59,007 nucleotides of DNA from JAVKDP01 sp040222185 (GCA_040222185.1 JAVKDP010000072.1:1-59007), one strand, 5' to 3'; counted from the first letter of the stretch, positions 9,030 to 17,852 are shown. A program made the numbers and translations. Notes: a model not told the origin generated them from the sequence alone.

Positions 9030-9686
9030 ATGAATTCGAAAATATTTAGTTATGAGAATGAAAACGTTGAAGTAACCTGGGATAAGCATCGTTGTATACA
9101 TGCTAAAGAATGTGTTCATGGACTTCCAGAAGTATTCGACATTTCAAAAAAGCCATGGATCAATCCAGATGGTCAAACAGATATTGAGAAACTGAAAGAG
9201 GTTATTGGCAAATGTCCCACTGGTGCACTTATGTATAAACTGGCTAATGGTGATATTGAGCCCATTCCATCCACTAATACAATCACAATTGTAGAAGATG
9301 GCCCGGTGTATGTAGAAGGTGACATCCTGATCCAGGATACGGATGGAAATGAATTACTTAAGGATATCAGGGTTGCATTATGCCGTTGCGGAGCTTCCTC
9401 GAATAAACCTCTTTGTGATAATGCGCACTTGAAGAAAGACTTCAAAGCTGATGATTCCTACAACCCGGAACGTCTGCTACTGGAACCAACTGAGCATGTA
9501 AACGGACCTCTAACAATTACCATGATTCCAAATGGACCTTTTGTAGTTAATGGTAACTATGAAGTACACGGAAAAGACAGCAGTGTCACTAAAACAGAAA
9601 AAAAAATGAGCTTCTGCAGATGCGGAGCTTCAACAAATAAACCTTTTTGTGATGGAACTCATAGATCCATTGGATTCGAAGCATAA
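9030..9686 (+). CDS. divergent ferredoxin plus two CDGSH iron-sulfur domains
   Basis: A 218-residue cytoplasmic protein with three parts. Residues 8-72 are a Fer4_19/DUF1271-type domain: Cys22 and Cys28 in RCIHAKEC, then GKCPTGAL. Two CDGSH-type zinc-finger-like 2Fe-2S sites follow: CRCGASSNKPLCDNAH (near residue 118) and CRCGASTNKPFCDGTH (near residue 197). Each keeps the 3-Cys/1-His ligand set. Such fusions are common in bacteria and likely carry electrons or sense redox state; the partner is unknown. The stop TAA overlaps the next gene's ATG by one base, so it is coupled to DUF423. Start at the ATG preceding the ferredoxin domain. Confidence 0.92.
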   Translation: MNSKIFSYENENVEVTWDKHRCIHAKECVHGLPEVFDISKKPWINPDGQTDIEKLKEVIGKCPTGALMYKLANGDIEPIPSTNTITIVEDGPVYVEGDILIQDTDGNELLKDIRVALCRCGASSNKPLCDNAHLKKDFKADDSYNPERLLLEPTEHVNGPLTITMIPNGPFVVNGNYEVHGKDSSVTKTEKKMSFCRCGASTNKPFCDGTHRSIGFEA

Positions 9687-10069
9687 TGTCTTATAAAAAT
9701 TTATTAGCTACATCCGGCCTTCTTCTTGCTCTCGGAATTGCTTTTGGAGCTTTTGGAGCACACTCCCTTCGGGATATTCTATCTCCTGAACGTATGATAA
9801 CATGGCAAACAGCTGTTCAATACCAGGTCTGGAATGCGTTGGGGCTTTTGGGTGTGGTATTAGTTTCTAAAGTATTCGCAATAGATCTTAAGCTTCCTGG
9901 TATATTTATACTCACCGGGCTAACGATTTTCTCGGGTACTCTCTACATACTTTGCCTTACTAATATTGGTATTCTTGGGGCCATTACTCCCATTGGTGGT
10001 GTACTACTAACTTTTGGATGGGGCCTTTTTGGCTTCAAAGTACTGAAAGGGATAAATGAACCTAATTAG
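9686..10069 (+). CDS. DUF423 family membrane protein
   Basis: A 127-residue protein of four predicted transmembrane helices. It has the family's opening GAFGAHSLRD followed by TWQTAVQYQ in the first loop, and TPIGGVLLTFGW near the end. DUF423 (YgdD/YwdK) proteins are inner-membrane proteins of unknown function found across bacteria. Its first base is the last base of the CDGSH gene's stop codon, so translation is probably coupled. A short gap (61 bases) leads to the DUF427 gene. Confidence 0.92.
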   Translation: MSYKNLLATSGLLLALGIAFGAFGAHSLRDILSPERMITWQTAVQYQVWNALGLLGVVLVSKVFAIDLKLPGIFILTGLTIFSGTLYILCLTNIGILGAITPIGGVLLTFGWGLFGFKVLKGINEPN

Positions 10070-10130
10070 AAAAGTCTTGGTTACTTTATACTGTAATTAT
10101 TATTAAAACAACCAACGCAACTATACTATT

Positions 10131-10412
10131 ATGAAAGCAATATGGAACGGAAAGGTAATCGCTGAAAGCGACGATACTGTTATCGTAGAGAACAACCATT
10201 ATTTCCCTGCTGATTCTCTAAACAAGGAGTTCTTTAAAGAAAGCAGCAACAAAACGTCCTGCCCGTGGAAAGGAATAGCCAGTTACTATAGCTTGGAAGT
10301 AGATGGGCAAACAAACCAGGACGCTGCCTGGTACTACCCAACTCCATCTGATGCTGCCAAACCAATCAAGGATAGAATCGCCTTTTGGAAAGGTGTTGAA
10401 GTCATTAAATAG
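10131..10412 (+). CDS. DUF427 family protein
   Basis: A compact 93-residue cytoplasmic protein that is a single DUF427 domain. It opens with KAIWNGKVIAES and carries the conserved TSCPWKGIASYYSLEVDG core and the AAWYYPTPSDAAKPIKDRIAFW segment. DUF427 folds as a small beta barrel; its function is unknown. It is followed directly by a perfect 17-bp inverted repeat (10428-10471), which probably shapes the 3' end of its transcript. Confidence 0.93.
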   Translation: MKAIWNGKVIAESDDTVIVENNHYFPADSLNKEFFKESSNKTSCPWKGIASYYSLEVDGQTNQDAAWYYPTPSDAAKPIKDRIAFWKGVEVIK

Positions 10413-10427
10413 GTCTCAAATTCATAA

Positions 10428-10471
10428 GAAGTTCATAAATCTTATCTATGCTGGTAAGATTTATGAACTTC
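10428..10471. repeat. perfect 17-bp inverted repeat (stem-loop) after DUF427
   Basis: GAAGTTCATAAATCTTA (10428-10444) is matched by its exact reverse complement at 10455-10471 across a 10-base loop. The stem is AT-rich and no T-run follows, so it is not a standard intrinsic terminator, though it could stabilise a 3' end or be a protein site. It lies between DUF427 and the haem receptor gene. Confidence 0.85.
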
Positions 10472-10540
10472 GTCTTCATAAAATCTTCACATAACTCTGG
10501 TTTATTTGGAACGAATCTAAACTAGTTTCTTCTAAATCAC

Positions 10541-12829
10541 GTGATTTTATTTAAAAACTTCCTAATTGGGAGTATTTTTTTTGTGTTAAGTTCAGCCGCC
10601 CTGGCTCAATCAGGTGGTGTAAATGGAAGAATTCTTTCTGAGAGTGGAGACACAATTGTTGACGCGCATATCTATCTTTCTGATACTAAATGGGCTATTT
10701 CTGATGAGCATGGAACCTTTGAAATAACTGGCATACCATCAGGTAATTATATATTAAAGGTTTCCCGTATTGGTTTTCACGATAAAAGTTTAGAAGTGAG
10801 TATTGATTCACAAAGTGCTTTAGAGTTAGAAGTACTGCTCACCGAGAAAACCTATAAAGATTCTCCAGTTGTTGTAACTGCCTCAAGAACAGAAAAGGAA
10901 TTAGAAGATGTAAGTGTCCCTGTAACTGTTATCAGTAAGAAAGAAATTGAGCGTTCAGGCAGCCGTAGATTAAGTGACATTCTGGATGAGCAAATAGGAA
11001 TGAATGTTGTTAATGATCATGGAACCGGGATTCAGGTACAGGGATTTGATCCTGATTACACTTTAATTCTAGTTGATAACCAGCCTATTATAGGTAGAAC
11101 TGCCGGTACTCTTGACCTAACCCGACTCGCAATTGGCAACGTTCAGCAAATTGAAATGGTAAAGGGGCCTTCTTCAGCTCTTTGGGGTAGTGATGCACTT
11201 GCCGGGGTCATCAACATAATTACTGATAAAGGAAGCAAACCTTTTTCCTGGGATATCAATAGCCGGTATGGTTCTAATGCTACACTTGATGGCTCTTCAA
11301 ACCTTTCTTTTAAAACTGATCGATTAAGTGGGCGCGTTTTCACGAACTACTTACAATCTGATGGGTTTGATTTAGACGAGGCAACCATTGCTCCAACAAT
11401 TCCTGAGTACCAGAACTTTACACTTTCGGGTGGTATTAACTATAGGATGAATAAAAGTATCTCACTGGGAATAAATAGTCGGTTTTACCAGGAAGACCAA
11501 ACCTATGCTAATGAAATTTTAGAACAAAACGGATCATTCCTTGTTGATGGAGATGATACCCAGCAGGATTATAGCATTTCACCTGAAGTGAAAATAACTA
11601 TTGGAAGCAGACAGCTGTTTGATGTGACCACTTTTTTAAGCCGCTTTAAAAGCGAAAGTAGCCTAAACCGTCAAGAATCAGGCGAAAACTATTCTTTTAG
11701 TTCTTTTGACCAAACCCTTAACAGGTTGGAAGTCAAAAGTTCAACCTTTTGGACAGATGATCATACAACTATTATGGGGGCAGGGGTAAGCAGGGAAGAT
11801 TTAACAGCCGAGATTTATGCAGATGTACCTTTCTTTGATAGCTATTTTACTTTTGGGCAGCATGAATGGGCTCTTTCTGAAAAACTATCTTTAACCAGTG
11901 GTTATCGCTTTGATATCCATTCCGAATACAAATCTCAATTTTCACCCAAATTCTCCGGACTTTATAAACCTAATGAAATACTTCATTTGAGGGGTTCGCT
12001 GGGGGGTGGGTTTAAGGCTCCTGACTTTAGGCAACTATTCCTGAACTTTACAAATCCTGTTGCAGGATATAGTGTTTTTGGATCTTCAACTTTAGCTGAA
12101 GGTCTGCAAACGCTTGACGAAAATGGTGAAATTTCCGAGCTCTATATAAACACAAATGAGGTTGCAGAGATAAAAGCAGAACACTCTTTCTCATATAACC
12201 TTGGTTTCGACATCTTTCCGGGTGATGGCGTACAGTTCAAAGTAAATGCTTTCCGCAATAATGTACAGGACCTGATAGAAACCGAACGTATCGCTCTGAA
12301 AACGAATGGCCAATCTGTATTCTCTTATTTCAATCTGAGCAAGATATATACCCAGGGAGCTGAACTTGAGTTAAAAGTTACTCCTTCCTTTCTTGAGAAT
12401 CTGGATATAAATATTGGATATCAGTACCTGGATGCAAGACGACAAATCACGCAAACATTTGATGACGTAGTTGATGGTGAAGTGATAACCGTCTCTGAAC
12501 AGAAATATGTTTCCATGTTCAACCGCTCCAAGAACACCTGGAATGTTAAACTGTTCTACTTGTTAAGCCGCTGGGATTTAGAAACTAGTTTAAGACTCCA
12601 ATACAGAGGAAAATATGGCTTTGCTGATTTCAACAGTAACCGATTGATAGATGAGAATGAATACGCTGAAGCACATACTATCGTCAATGCTACTATAGCC
12701 AAAATGATTGCTAAAAGATTTAAGCTCCAGGTAGGAGTAAACAATATTACGAATTACCAGAACTCCATCTATTTGCCATCAAACCCTGGAATTACTTTTT
12801 ATACACAATTAAACATCAATATTTACTAA
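10541..12829 (+). CDS. hmuR: TonB-dependent haem receptor (HmuR-like)
   Basis: A 762-residue outer-membrane receptor. A signal peptide ends at ALAQ, a carboxypeptidase-regulatory-like beta domain lies at about residues 25-100, the plug domain at about 105-225 (opening VVTASRTEKELEDVSVPVTV), and the barrel runs to the aromatic C-terminus. In the barrel, FKAPDFRQLFLNFTN corresponds to the FRAP-type region that supplies a haem-contacting neighbourhood in HmuR-like receptors. It would take haem or haem-protein iron across the outer membrane using TonB. The start is a GTG. HmuY follows after 18 bases and the haem ABC importer after that, which supports the assignment. The gene symbol rests on context. 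Confidence 0.85.
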   Translation: MILFKNFLIGSIFFVLSSAALAQSGGVNGRILSESGDTIVDAHIYLSDTKWAISDEHGTFEITGIPSGNYILKVSRIGFHDKSLEVSIDSQSALELEVLLTEKTYKDSPVVVTASRTEKELEDVSVPVTVISKKEIERSGSRRLSDILDEQIGMNVVNDHGTGIQVQGFDPDYTLILVDNQPIIGRTAGTLDLTRLAIGNVQQIEMVKGPSSALWGSDALAGVINIITDKGSKPFSWDINSRYGSNATLDGSSNLSFKTDRLSGRVFTNYLQSDGFDLDEATIAPTIPEYQNFTLSGGINYRMNKSISLGINSRFYQEDQTYANEILEQNGSFLVDGDDTQQDYSISPEVKITIGSRQLFDVTTFLSRFKSESSLNRQESGENYSFSSFDQTLNRLEVKSSTFWTDDHTTIMGAGVSREDLTAEIYADVPFFDSYFTFGQHEWALSEKLSLTSGYRFDIHSEYKSQFSPKFSGLYKPNEILHLRGSLGGGFKAPDFRQLFLNFTNPVAGYSVFGSSTLAEGLQTLDENGEISELYINTNEVAEIKAEHSFSYNLGFDIFPGDGVQFKVNAFRNNVQDLIETERIALKTNGQSVFSYFNLSKIYTQGAELELKVTPSFLENLDINIGYQYLDARRQITQTFDDVVDGEVITVSEQKYVSMFNRSKNTWNVKLFYLLSRWDLETSLRLQYRGKYGFADFNSNRLIDENEYAEAHTIVNATIAKMIAKRFKLQVGVNNITNYQNSIYLPSNPGITFYTQLNINIY

Positions 12830-12847
12830 TAAACAATTCACTCAAGA

Positions 12848-13918
12848 ATGAAACACCAAATACAGAAAACCCCTCTTTTTTTACTAATGCTTGCTATCGC
12901 TTTTGGAGCATGTAAAGACTCTGGAACTAATGGCCCGGCAGATGTTGAGGCTTTAATAGCTAGCGATATTGCTGCTAATGTGAACACTACCTTTACGCCT
13001 CCTGCGCCTGATTCTGATGTTGAAGGAGATACCGAGTCCAATCCAGGATATACTTTCTATGATTTAGAAACCGGTTCTACCGTATCTGATTCTCTTTCTG
13101 CAGATTGGGATATCGCTTTTGGAGGAACTACTATTCTGGCCAACTCAGGAAATGGTGGTGGAATCCAGCTAATGGAAACTAGTTTTAGCGAAGTTCTAAC
13201 AGCTCCTGCTACAGGTTATGAAGCAAGTAATGGTAGCTGGTATACATACACAGGTGAAGCACCTGTAGGTCCTAAACATGCTGTACTCGCAAATCAGGAT
13301 CATACACTTATCGTATTAACCTCTGAAGGAAAATATGCAAAGGTTCAGATTCTAAGCTATTACCAGGGAAATCCTGATACTGGTACACCAGAATTTGAAA
13401 GCCTTATGACCAGACCTGCATCCAAGTATTTCACATTTAACTATACCTTACAAAATGATGGAAGTACTCAATTATACCACGAAGACGCATTTACATTCTT
13501 CGACCTAGATGGCAATCAGATTGTTGATGATTCACTTTCTTCGCAGTGGGATATTGGGTTTAATGCAACAACGATTATCGCGAACTCAGGTCAGAACGGC
13601 GGAATACAGTCTCTAAATATTGCTTTCGCAAATGTAGACGAAGCACCTAACTCTGGATACCAGGAAAGCAATACTTCATGGTATACTTATACCGGTGAAG
13701 CCCCAACTGGCCCAAAACACGCCATTCTTCCAGTAGAAGGTCAAACACTTTTAGTGTTAACTCCGGAGGGAAAATATGCTAAAGTTCGTGTAATGAGCTA
13801 TTACAAAGGTAACCCGGATGTTACTGGGCAGGACTTTATCAACTTTATAAGACCTGAATCCCGTTACTATACTTTTGAATTCGCCCTTCAAACTGATGGT
13901 TCAAGATTTTTTGAATAA
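12848..13918 (+). CDS. hmuY: HmuY-family haem-binding lipoprotein with two tandem domains
   Basis: A 356-residue lipoprotein (FGAC, Cys22) with the HmuY fold occurring twice. WDIAFGGTTILANSG at residue 87 recurs as WDIGFNATTIIANSG at residue 234, and WYTYTGEAP plus GKYAKV and SYY repeat with the same spacing of 147 residues. HmuY of Porphyromonas gingivalis, a single-domain protein of about 216 residues, strips haem from host proteins and passes it to HmuR. Two domains in one chain is unusual. It lies 18 bases after the receptor gene and ends at a terminator. Whether each half binds haem is unknown, since the ligand residues of HmuY are not conserved throughout its family. Confidence 0.88.
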   Translation: MKHQIQKTPLFLLMLAIAFGACKDSGTNGPADVEALIASDIAANVNTTFTPPAPDSDVEGDTESNPGYTFYDLETGSTVSDSLSADWDIAFGGTTILANSGNGGGIQLMETSFSEVLTAPATGYEASNGSWYTYTGEAPVGPKHAVLANQDHTLIVLTSEGKYAKVQILSYYQGNPDTGTPEFESLMTRPASKYFTFNYTLQNDGSTQLYHEDAFTFFDLDGNQIVDDSLSSQWDIGFNATTIIANSGQNGGIQSLNIAFANVDEAPNSGYQESNTSWYTYTGEAPTGPKHAILPVEGQTLLVLTPEGKYAKVRVMSYYKGNPDVTGQDFINFIRPESRYYTFEFALQTDGSRFFE

Positions 13919-13937
13919 TTAGTTTTATGAGAGACGC

Positions 13938-13970
13938 AAAAAGGCTTGCCAAAAGTGAGCCTTTTTTTTT
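13938..13970 (+). terminator. intrinsic terminator after hmuY
   Basis: AAAAAGGCT (13938-13946) pairs with AGCCTTTTT (13958-13966) around an 11-base loop, and the T-run continues to 13970. It separates the receptor/HmuY transcript from hmuSTUV. Confidence 0.88.
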
Positions 13971-13982
13971 GGTAAAAAGTTC

Positions 13983-14007
13983 TTAATTTAGATTTAGTCT
14001 AAATTAA
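13983..14007. promoter_or_regulatory. perfect palindrome before hmuS, candidate iron/metal operator
   Basis: TTAATTTAGA (13983-13992) and TCTAAATTAA (13998-14007) are perfect reverse complements around a five-base spacer, 20 bases before the hmuS start. Inside it lies the odd palindrome TTTAG-T-CTAAA, whose core TTAG-n-CTAA resembles the centre of DtxR/IdeR-type iron-repressor boxes. An iron-responsive operator for hmuSTUV is inference; no regulator gene of this type is in the window. Confidence 0.5.
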
Positions 14008-14027
14008 AATAAGATCCCTTACTCTTA

Positions 14028-15071
14028 ATGAACTCAATTGATTCTCTCCGCCAGGCATGGCACACATTCAAAAAAGACCAACCGAAAATCCGAATAAAGG
14101 ATGCTGCTACTGCACTTGGCGTAAGCGAAGTTGAACTCCTGGCAACGCAGGAAAATGCAACCCGGCTAACTAATGATTGGCCTGGCATTTTTAAAGAAAT
14201 CGAAACTTTGGGATACGTAATGGCACTTACCCGAAATGAGTCAGTAGTTCATGAGCGTAAAGGTGAATATCACAATATTAGTTTTGAAGGACATGTCGGT
14301 TTAGTACTCGACCCAAACATTGATCTTAGAATTTTCCCGGGCCGCTTTGGGTTCGCTTTTGCTGTTCCGGTTCAAAACCCAAGGGGTACTATGCACAGCA
14401 TCCAGTTTTTTGACAAACAGGGGGTAGCCGCGCATAAAATTTATTTGATGAATGAAGAAAACCTTGATGCATATCATGCACTGGTTGATAAATTCAAAAA
14501 TACAGACCCCGATTTATCTTTTGAAGTTGAAAAGAAGGCAAAAACAGTAAACCCAAAAACTGAAGTCGAGGTAAACAAAGATGCTCTGCTCTCAGATTGG
14601 GCTGAATTGAAAGACACACACGATTTTTACCCTTTGCTAAGAAAGCATAAAGTAGAACGAACTCATGCTCTTTCTTTAGCTGAAGGTACTTTTACTGAAA
14701 AAGTGGATAATACTTCTACTGAGAAAATGCTTTTAAAAGCTGCCGAGCAAGGAGTGTCTATAATGGTTTTTGTTAGTAGCGGACCTGTAATTCAAATCCA
14801 TACCGGTGAGATTCATAAAATCAAAAAAATGGATACCTGGTTAAATGTACTTGATCCGGAGTTTAACCTGCACTTAAGGGAAGATCATATTGCACATTCC
14901 TGGATTGTAGAAAAACCAACAGAAGACGGGATAGTTACTTCTCTTGAGATTTTTGATGAGAACAAAAACAATATCGCCACTTTCTTTGGAGCTCGTAAAC
15001 CTGGTGTTCCTGAGTTGGAAACCTGGAGAAGTGTAGTATCAGAACTTAGAAATGAGTACGTAAATTCATGA
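14028..15071 (+). CDS. hmuS: HmuS/HemS-family haem-handling protein
   Basis: A 347-residue cytoplasmic protein of two homologous halves, the ChuS/HemS/HmuS architecture and length. The first half holds the IRIKDAATALGVSEVELLAT opening and FEGHVGLVLD; the second half repeats the pattern with SSGPVIQIHTGEIHKIKKM and LNLREDHIAHSW-type strands (here HLREDHIAHSWIV). Family members bind incoming haem and degrade or store it, releasing iron. It is the first gene of the hmuSTUV unit and overlaps hmuT by four bases (ATGA). It has its own upstream region with a palindrome after the hmuY terminator, so it can be expressed separately from the receptor. Confidence 0.93.
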   Translation: MNSIDSLRQAWHTFKKDQPKIRIKDAATALGVSEVELLATQENATRLTNDWPGIFKEIETLGYVMALTRNESVVHERKGEYHNISFEGHVGLVLDPNIDLRIFPGRFGFAFAVPVQNPRGTMHSIQFFDKQGVAAHKIYLMNEENLDAYHALVDKFKNTDPDLSFEVEKKAKTVNPKTEVEVNKDALLSDWAELKDTHDFYPLLRKHKVERTHALSLAEGTFTEKVDNTSTEKMLLKAAEQGVSIMVFVSSGPVIQIHTGEIHKIKKMDTWLNVLDPEFNLHLREDHIAHSWIVEKPTEDGIVTSLEIFDENKNNIATFFGARKPGVPELETWRSVVSELRNEYVNS

Positions 15072-15964
15072 GAAAGATCTTATCACTATTCGTAGTTGCA
15101 CTGGTTTTCTGCTCTACTCTGTTACAGGCTCAAGCCGTTATCGAAAGTGCTGACGGGGTTCAGGTTTCCATTAACGATGCCACTAAAATAATTACTATTG
15201 GCGGCTCAATATCTGAAACCGTATATGCTCTGGGACATGGAAACCGGGTAATTGCTACCGATGCGTCTACTACTTTCCCCCCTTCGGTATTTACACTTCC
15301 CCGAGTTCCATATGTTCGAAACCTAACCTCAGAAGGAATCCTATCATTAAGTCCTACTCTTATTCTGTCTAGCGATGATGCTAACCCAGCCTCTGCAATT
15401 CAACAGATTCGCGATGCTCAGGTCGATATTCTACTTATCGAGGAAGATGAGTCGCTGGAAGGTGTAATCAAGAAACTTGAAATTATTGGTAAAGTTCTTG
15501 GTGCTGAGGATAAAGCCCTGGAAATAATTGAGGAAAACCAAAGTAAATACGCTACAGCAGAAAATTTACGTTCCGACTTTTCTACTAAGCCTACGGTTAT
15601 GTTTGTTCTGGCCGTACGAGGTGGCAGCTCTTTTATGATTGGTGGAAAAAACACCGGAGCATCAAAAATGATAGAACTTGCAGGCGGCATAAATGCGTTC
15701 GATTCTTTTGAGGGATATAAAACTGCAACTAACGAGTCGATTCTTGCTGCTAACCCCGATTTCATTTTAGTAATGCAATCCCGTTATGATGAGATTTCTG
15801 ATGGAATAAGTAATACTCCGGGAGTAAACCTGACAGTAGCTGCACAAAAGAACCAGGTTATTGGAATGGACGGAAATTTACTTCTTGGTTTCGGCCCTCG
15901 TTTTGGCTCTGCGATTCTGGATCTTATGAAACGAATTCATCCTGAAAAAAGCCTGGATTTTTAG
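15068..15964 (+). CDS. hmuT: haem ABC transporter substrate-binding protein
   Basis: A 298-residue periplasmic protein with a signal peptide ending LLQAQA and the helical-backbone binding-protein fold (class III). The N-lobe holds ITIGGSISETVYALGHGNRVIATDAST and the conserved VRNLTSEGILSLSPTLIL segment, and the C-lobe holds AGGINAFDSFEGYKTATNESILAANPDFIL. These are typical of haem and siderophore binding proteins; context makes haem the ligand. It would pass haem to HmuUV. The start overlaps the hmuS stop by four bases, and its own stop shares one base with the GTG start of hmuU. Confidence 0.92.
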   Translation: MRKILSLFVVALVFCSTLLQAQAVIESADGVQVSINDATKIITIGGSISETVYALGHGNRVIATDASTTFPPSVFTLPRVPYVRNLTSEGILSLSPTLILSSDDANPASAIQQIRDAQVDILLIEEDESLEGVIKKLEIIGKVLGAEDKALEIIEENQSKYATAENLRSDFSTKPTVMFVLAVRGGSSFMIGGKNTGASKMIELAGGINAFDSFEGYKTATNESILAANPDFILVMQSRYDEISDGISNTPGVNLTVAAQKNQVIGMDGNLLLGFGPRFGSAILDLMKRIHPEKSLDF

Positions 15965-17058
15965 TGCCTCTTTCAACTGCCATTCCTTTGATTTTAAAAT
16001 GGCTCATTAGGTATAAGAAGCAATCGATAACTTTATCTGTCCTTTTTATAGGACTGATTTTTTTTGCCATTATATCTATCGGTACCGGGCCAGTTACTAT
16101 AGCACCCAAGATTGTAATTCAGATTCTTGCAAGTAAATTGGGCTGGCTTGAGTTAGACGACTCATTTTCACAATTCTCTGCTATCGTCTTTAGTATTCGC
16201 CTACCCAGGGTAATTATGGCTATGTTAATTGGTGCAACACTGGCTGTATCAGGAGCGGCTTTACAGGGATTATTTCGAAACCCTTTAGCAGACCCAACAC
16301 TTATAGGTGTTTCAAGTGGTTCTGCGTTGGCGGCCGCTAGTATCATTATTTTGGGAGCCCAGTTATCCGTTTTTCTTCCCGCGTTCATTTCTAATGCGCT
16401 ACTACCCATAGCTTCATTCTGTGGCGGTTTACTTGCAACATGGTTAGTGTATATTATCTCTACCAAATCAGGGAAAACCAGTGTAGCTACAATGTTGCTT
16501 GCCGGAATTGCTATCAATGCACTAGCTGCTGCCGGAATTGGATACCTGATCTTTACCGCTGACGATATCCAGATTCGAGACATTACTTTTTGGACACTTG
16601 GGAGCATTGGTAGCTCAATATGGGACACTGTATTTAAAACTGCACCCTTCCTCTTAATCTCGTTGATTGGGCTTCCCTTGCTCTCAAAACATATGAATAT
16701 AATGTTGCTTGGGGAATCAGAAGCCCGACATTTAGGTGTTAACACTCAATTGATAAAAAAAACGGTAATCGTGCTTGCTGCATTGGGAATAGGGTCGGCT
16801 GTTGCTGTAAGTGGAATTATTGGATTCGTTGGTCTAGTTGTTCCGCACCTATTACGGTTAGTTATCGGCCCTGATCATCGTTTTTTGATGCCCGGGTCTA
16901 TTCTGTTGGGTGCCTTGTTGCTACTTTCATCAGATCTTTTTGCAAGGATGATAGCAGTCCCCGCAGAACTTCCTATTGGCATTGTTACTTCTACAATTGG
17001 AGCGCCCTTCTTCTTGTGGTTATTAGTCAGAAAAAGATCAGTTGCTAACTACCTATGA
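15964..17058 (+). CDS. hmuU: haem ABC transporter permease (FecCD family)
   Basis: A 364-residue integral membrane protein with about ten transmembrane helices, the FecCD/BtuC fold. Conserved pieces are RLPRVIMAMLIGATLAVSGAALQG near residue 80, NPLADPTLIGVSSGSA, and the ATPase-coupling region GFVGLVVPHLLRL near residue 285. It forms the haem channel across the inner membrane as a homodimer with HmuV. The start is a GTG that shares one base with the hmuT stop. The first 25 residues before the first membrane helix are a soluble, basic leader. It overlaps hmuV by four bases (ATGA). Confidence 0.93.
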   Translation: MPLSTAIPLILKWLIRYKKQSITLSVLFIGLIFFAIISIGTGPVTIAPKIVIQILASKLGWLELDDSFSQFSAIVFSIRLPRVIMAMLIGATLAVSGAALQGLFRNPLADPTLIGVSSGSALAAASIIILGAQLSVFLPAFISNALLPIASFCGGLLATWLVYIISTKSGKTSVATMLLAGIAINALAAAGIGYLIFTADDIQIRDITFWTLGSIGSSIWDTVFKTAPFLLISLIGLPLLSKHMNIMLLGESEARHLGVNTQLIKKTVIVLAALGIGSAVAVSGIIGFVGLVVPHLLRLVIGPDHRFLMPGSILLGALLLLSSDLFARMIAVPAELPIGIVTSTIGAPFFLWLLVRKRSVANYL

Positions 17059-17852
17059 TTGAGCTTAAAAAAATATCTGTTAGCACTCCATCTAAAAAGG
17101 TCATTGTTGATAATGTATCTCTAGATATTACACCAGGAAAGCTTACTGCGATTGTTGGTAAAAACGGGGCAGGGAAATCAAGCGTCCTGAAAGCATTATG
17201 TGGAGATGTTCAAAAATCGTCCGGAACTATTCTCTTCGAGGGGAAAACTATAGATGAAATCAACCTGGGAGAACTGGCCAGAAGAAGAGCTGTGATGACT
17301 CAGAAAACAAATATCGAATTTTCCTTTTCTGCACGGGAGATAGTCGGTATTGGACGTACTCCTTTTTCCGGGGTTTTTGCATCACTGAAAGATGAAAAAA
17401 TCATTTTAAAATGTATGGAAAAAGCTGACGCTCTCCATCTAAAAGATCAATCGTTTACAACACTTTCCGGGGGTGAACAACAAAGAGTTCATTTTGCCAG
17501 AGCTCTTGCTCAGATTTGGGATGCTATTGAAGCCAAAACACCTTCTTATCTTTTATTGGATGAACCTCTGGCCAGCCTGGATGTTGCTCACCAGCACGAA
17601 ATGATGTTTATACTTAAGCAGATTTGCAAACAAAATGTCGGTGTTCTTATTGTAATTCATGACTTGAATTTAGCTGCCCAATATGCTGATGTAGTCCATA
17701 TTCTAAAAGATGGAAAAACAGTAGCTCATGGTTCGCCTTACGAAGTTTTTACTGAGGAAATCGTTACAAAGGCCTTTGATTATCCTGTTAGTGTAATTCC
17801 ACACCCAAAGATACAGTGCCCACTAATTGTTGCATCTAATACTACTTCTTAA
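17055..17852 (+). CDS. hmuV: haem ABC transporter ATP-binding protein
   Basis: A 265-residue ABC ATPase with Walker A GKNGAGKSS (about residues 36-44), signature LSGGEQQRV (near 139), Walker B YLLLDEPLASLD (near 170) and switch HD in VIHDLNLAAQYAD. The insert IEAKTPSYLLLDEP and the C-terminal tail are typical of the HmuV/HemV branch. It powers haem import through HmuU. It is the last gene of the hmuSTUV unit, overlapping hmuU by four bases; 65 bases follow before the next gene, with no clear terminator. Confidence 0.95.
   Translation: MIELKKISVSTPSKKVIVDNVSLDITPGKLTAIVGKNGAGKSSVLKALCGDVQKSSGTILFEGKTIDEINLGELARRRAVMTQKTNIEFSFSAREIVGIGRTPFSGVFASLKDEKIILKCMEKADALHLKDQSFTTLSGGEQQRVHFARALAQIWDAIEAKTPSYLLLDEPLASLDVAHQHEMMFILKQICKQNVGVLIVIHDLNLAAQYADVVHILKDGKTVAHGSPYEVFTEEIVTKAFDYPVSVIPHPKIQCPLIVASNTTS

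Noticed and set aside
13938..13970. Attenuator for hmuS
   Set aside because: The hairpin lies immediately after hmuY and before the hmuS palindrome, so it is best read as the end of the hmuR-hmuY transcript.
16119..16745. Long open frame (about 208 codons) antisense to hmuU
   Set aside because: The plus-strand frame encodes a clear FecCD permease; the antisense translation has no family resemblance and reflects codon use of a hydrophobic gene.
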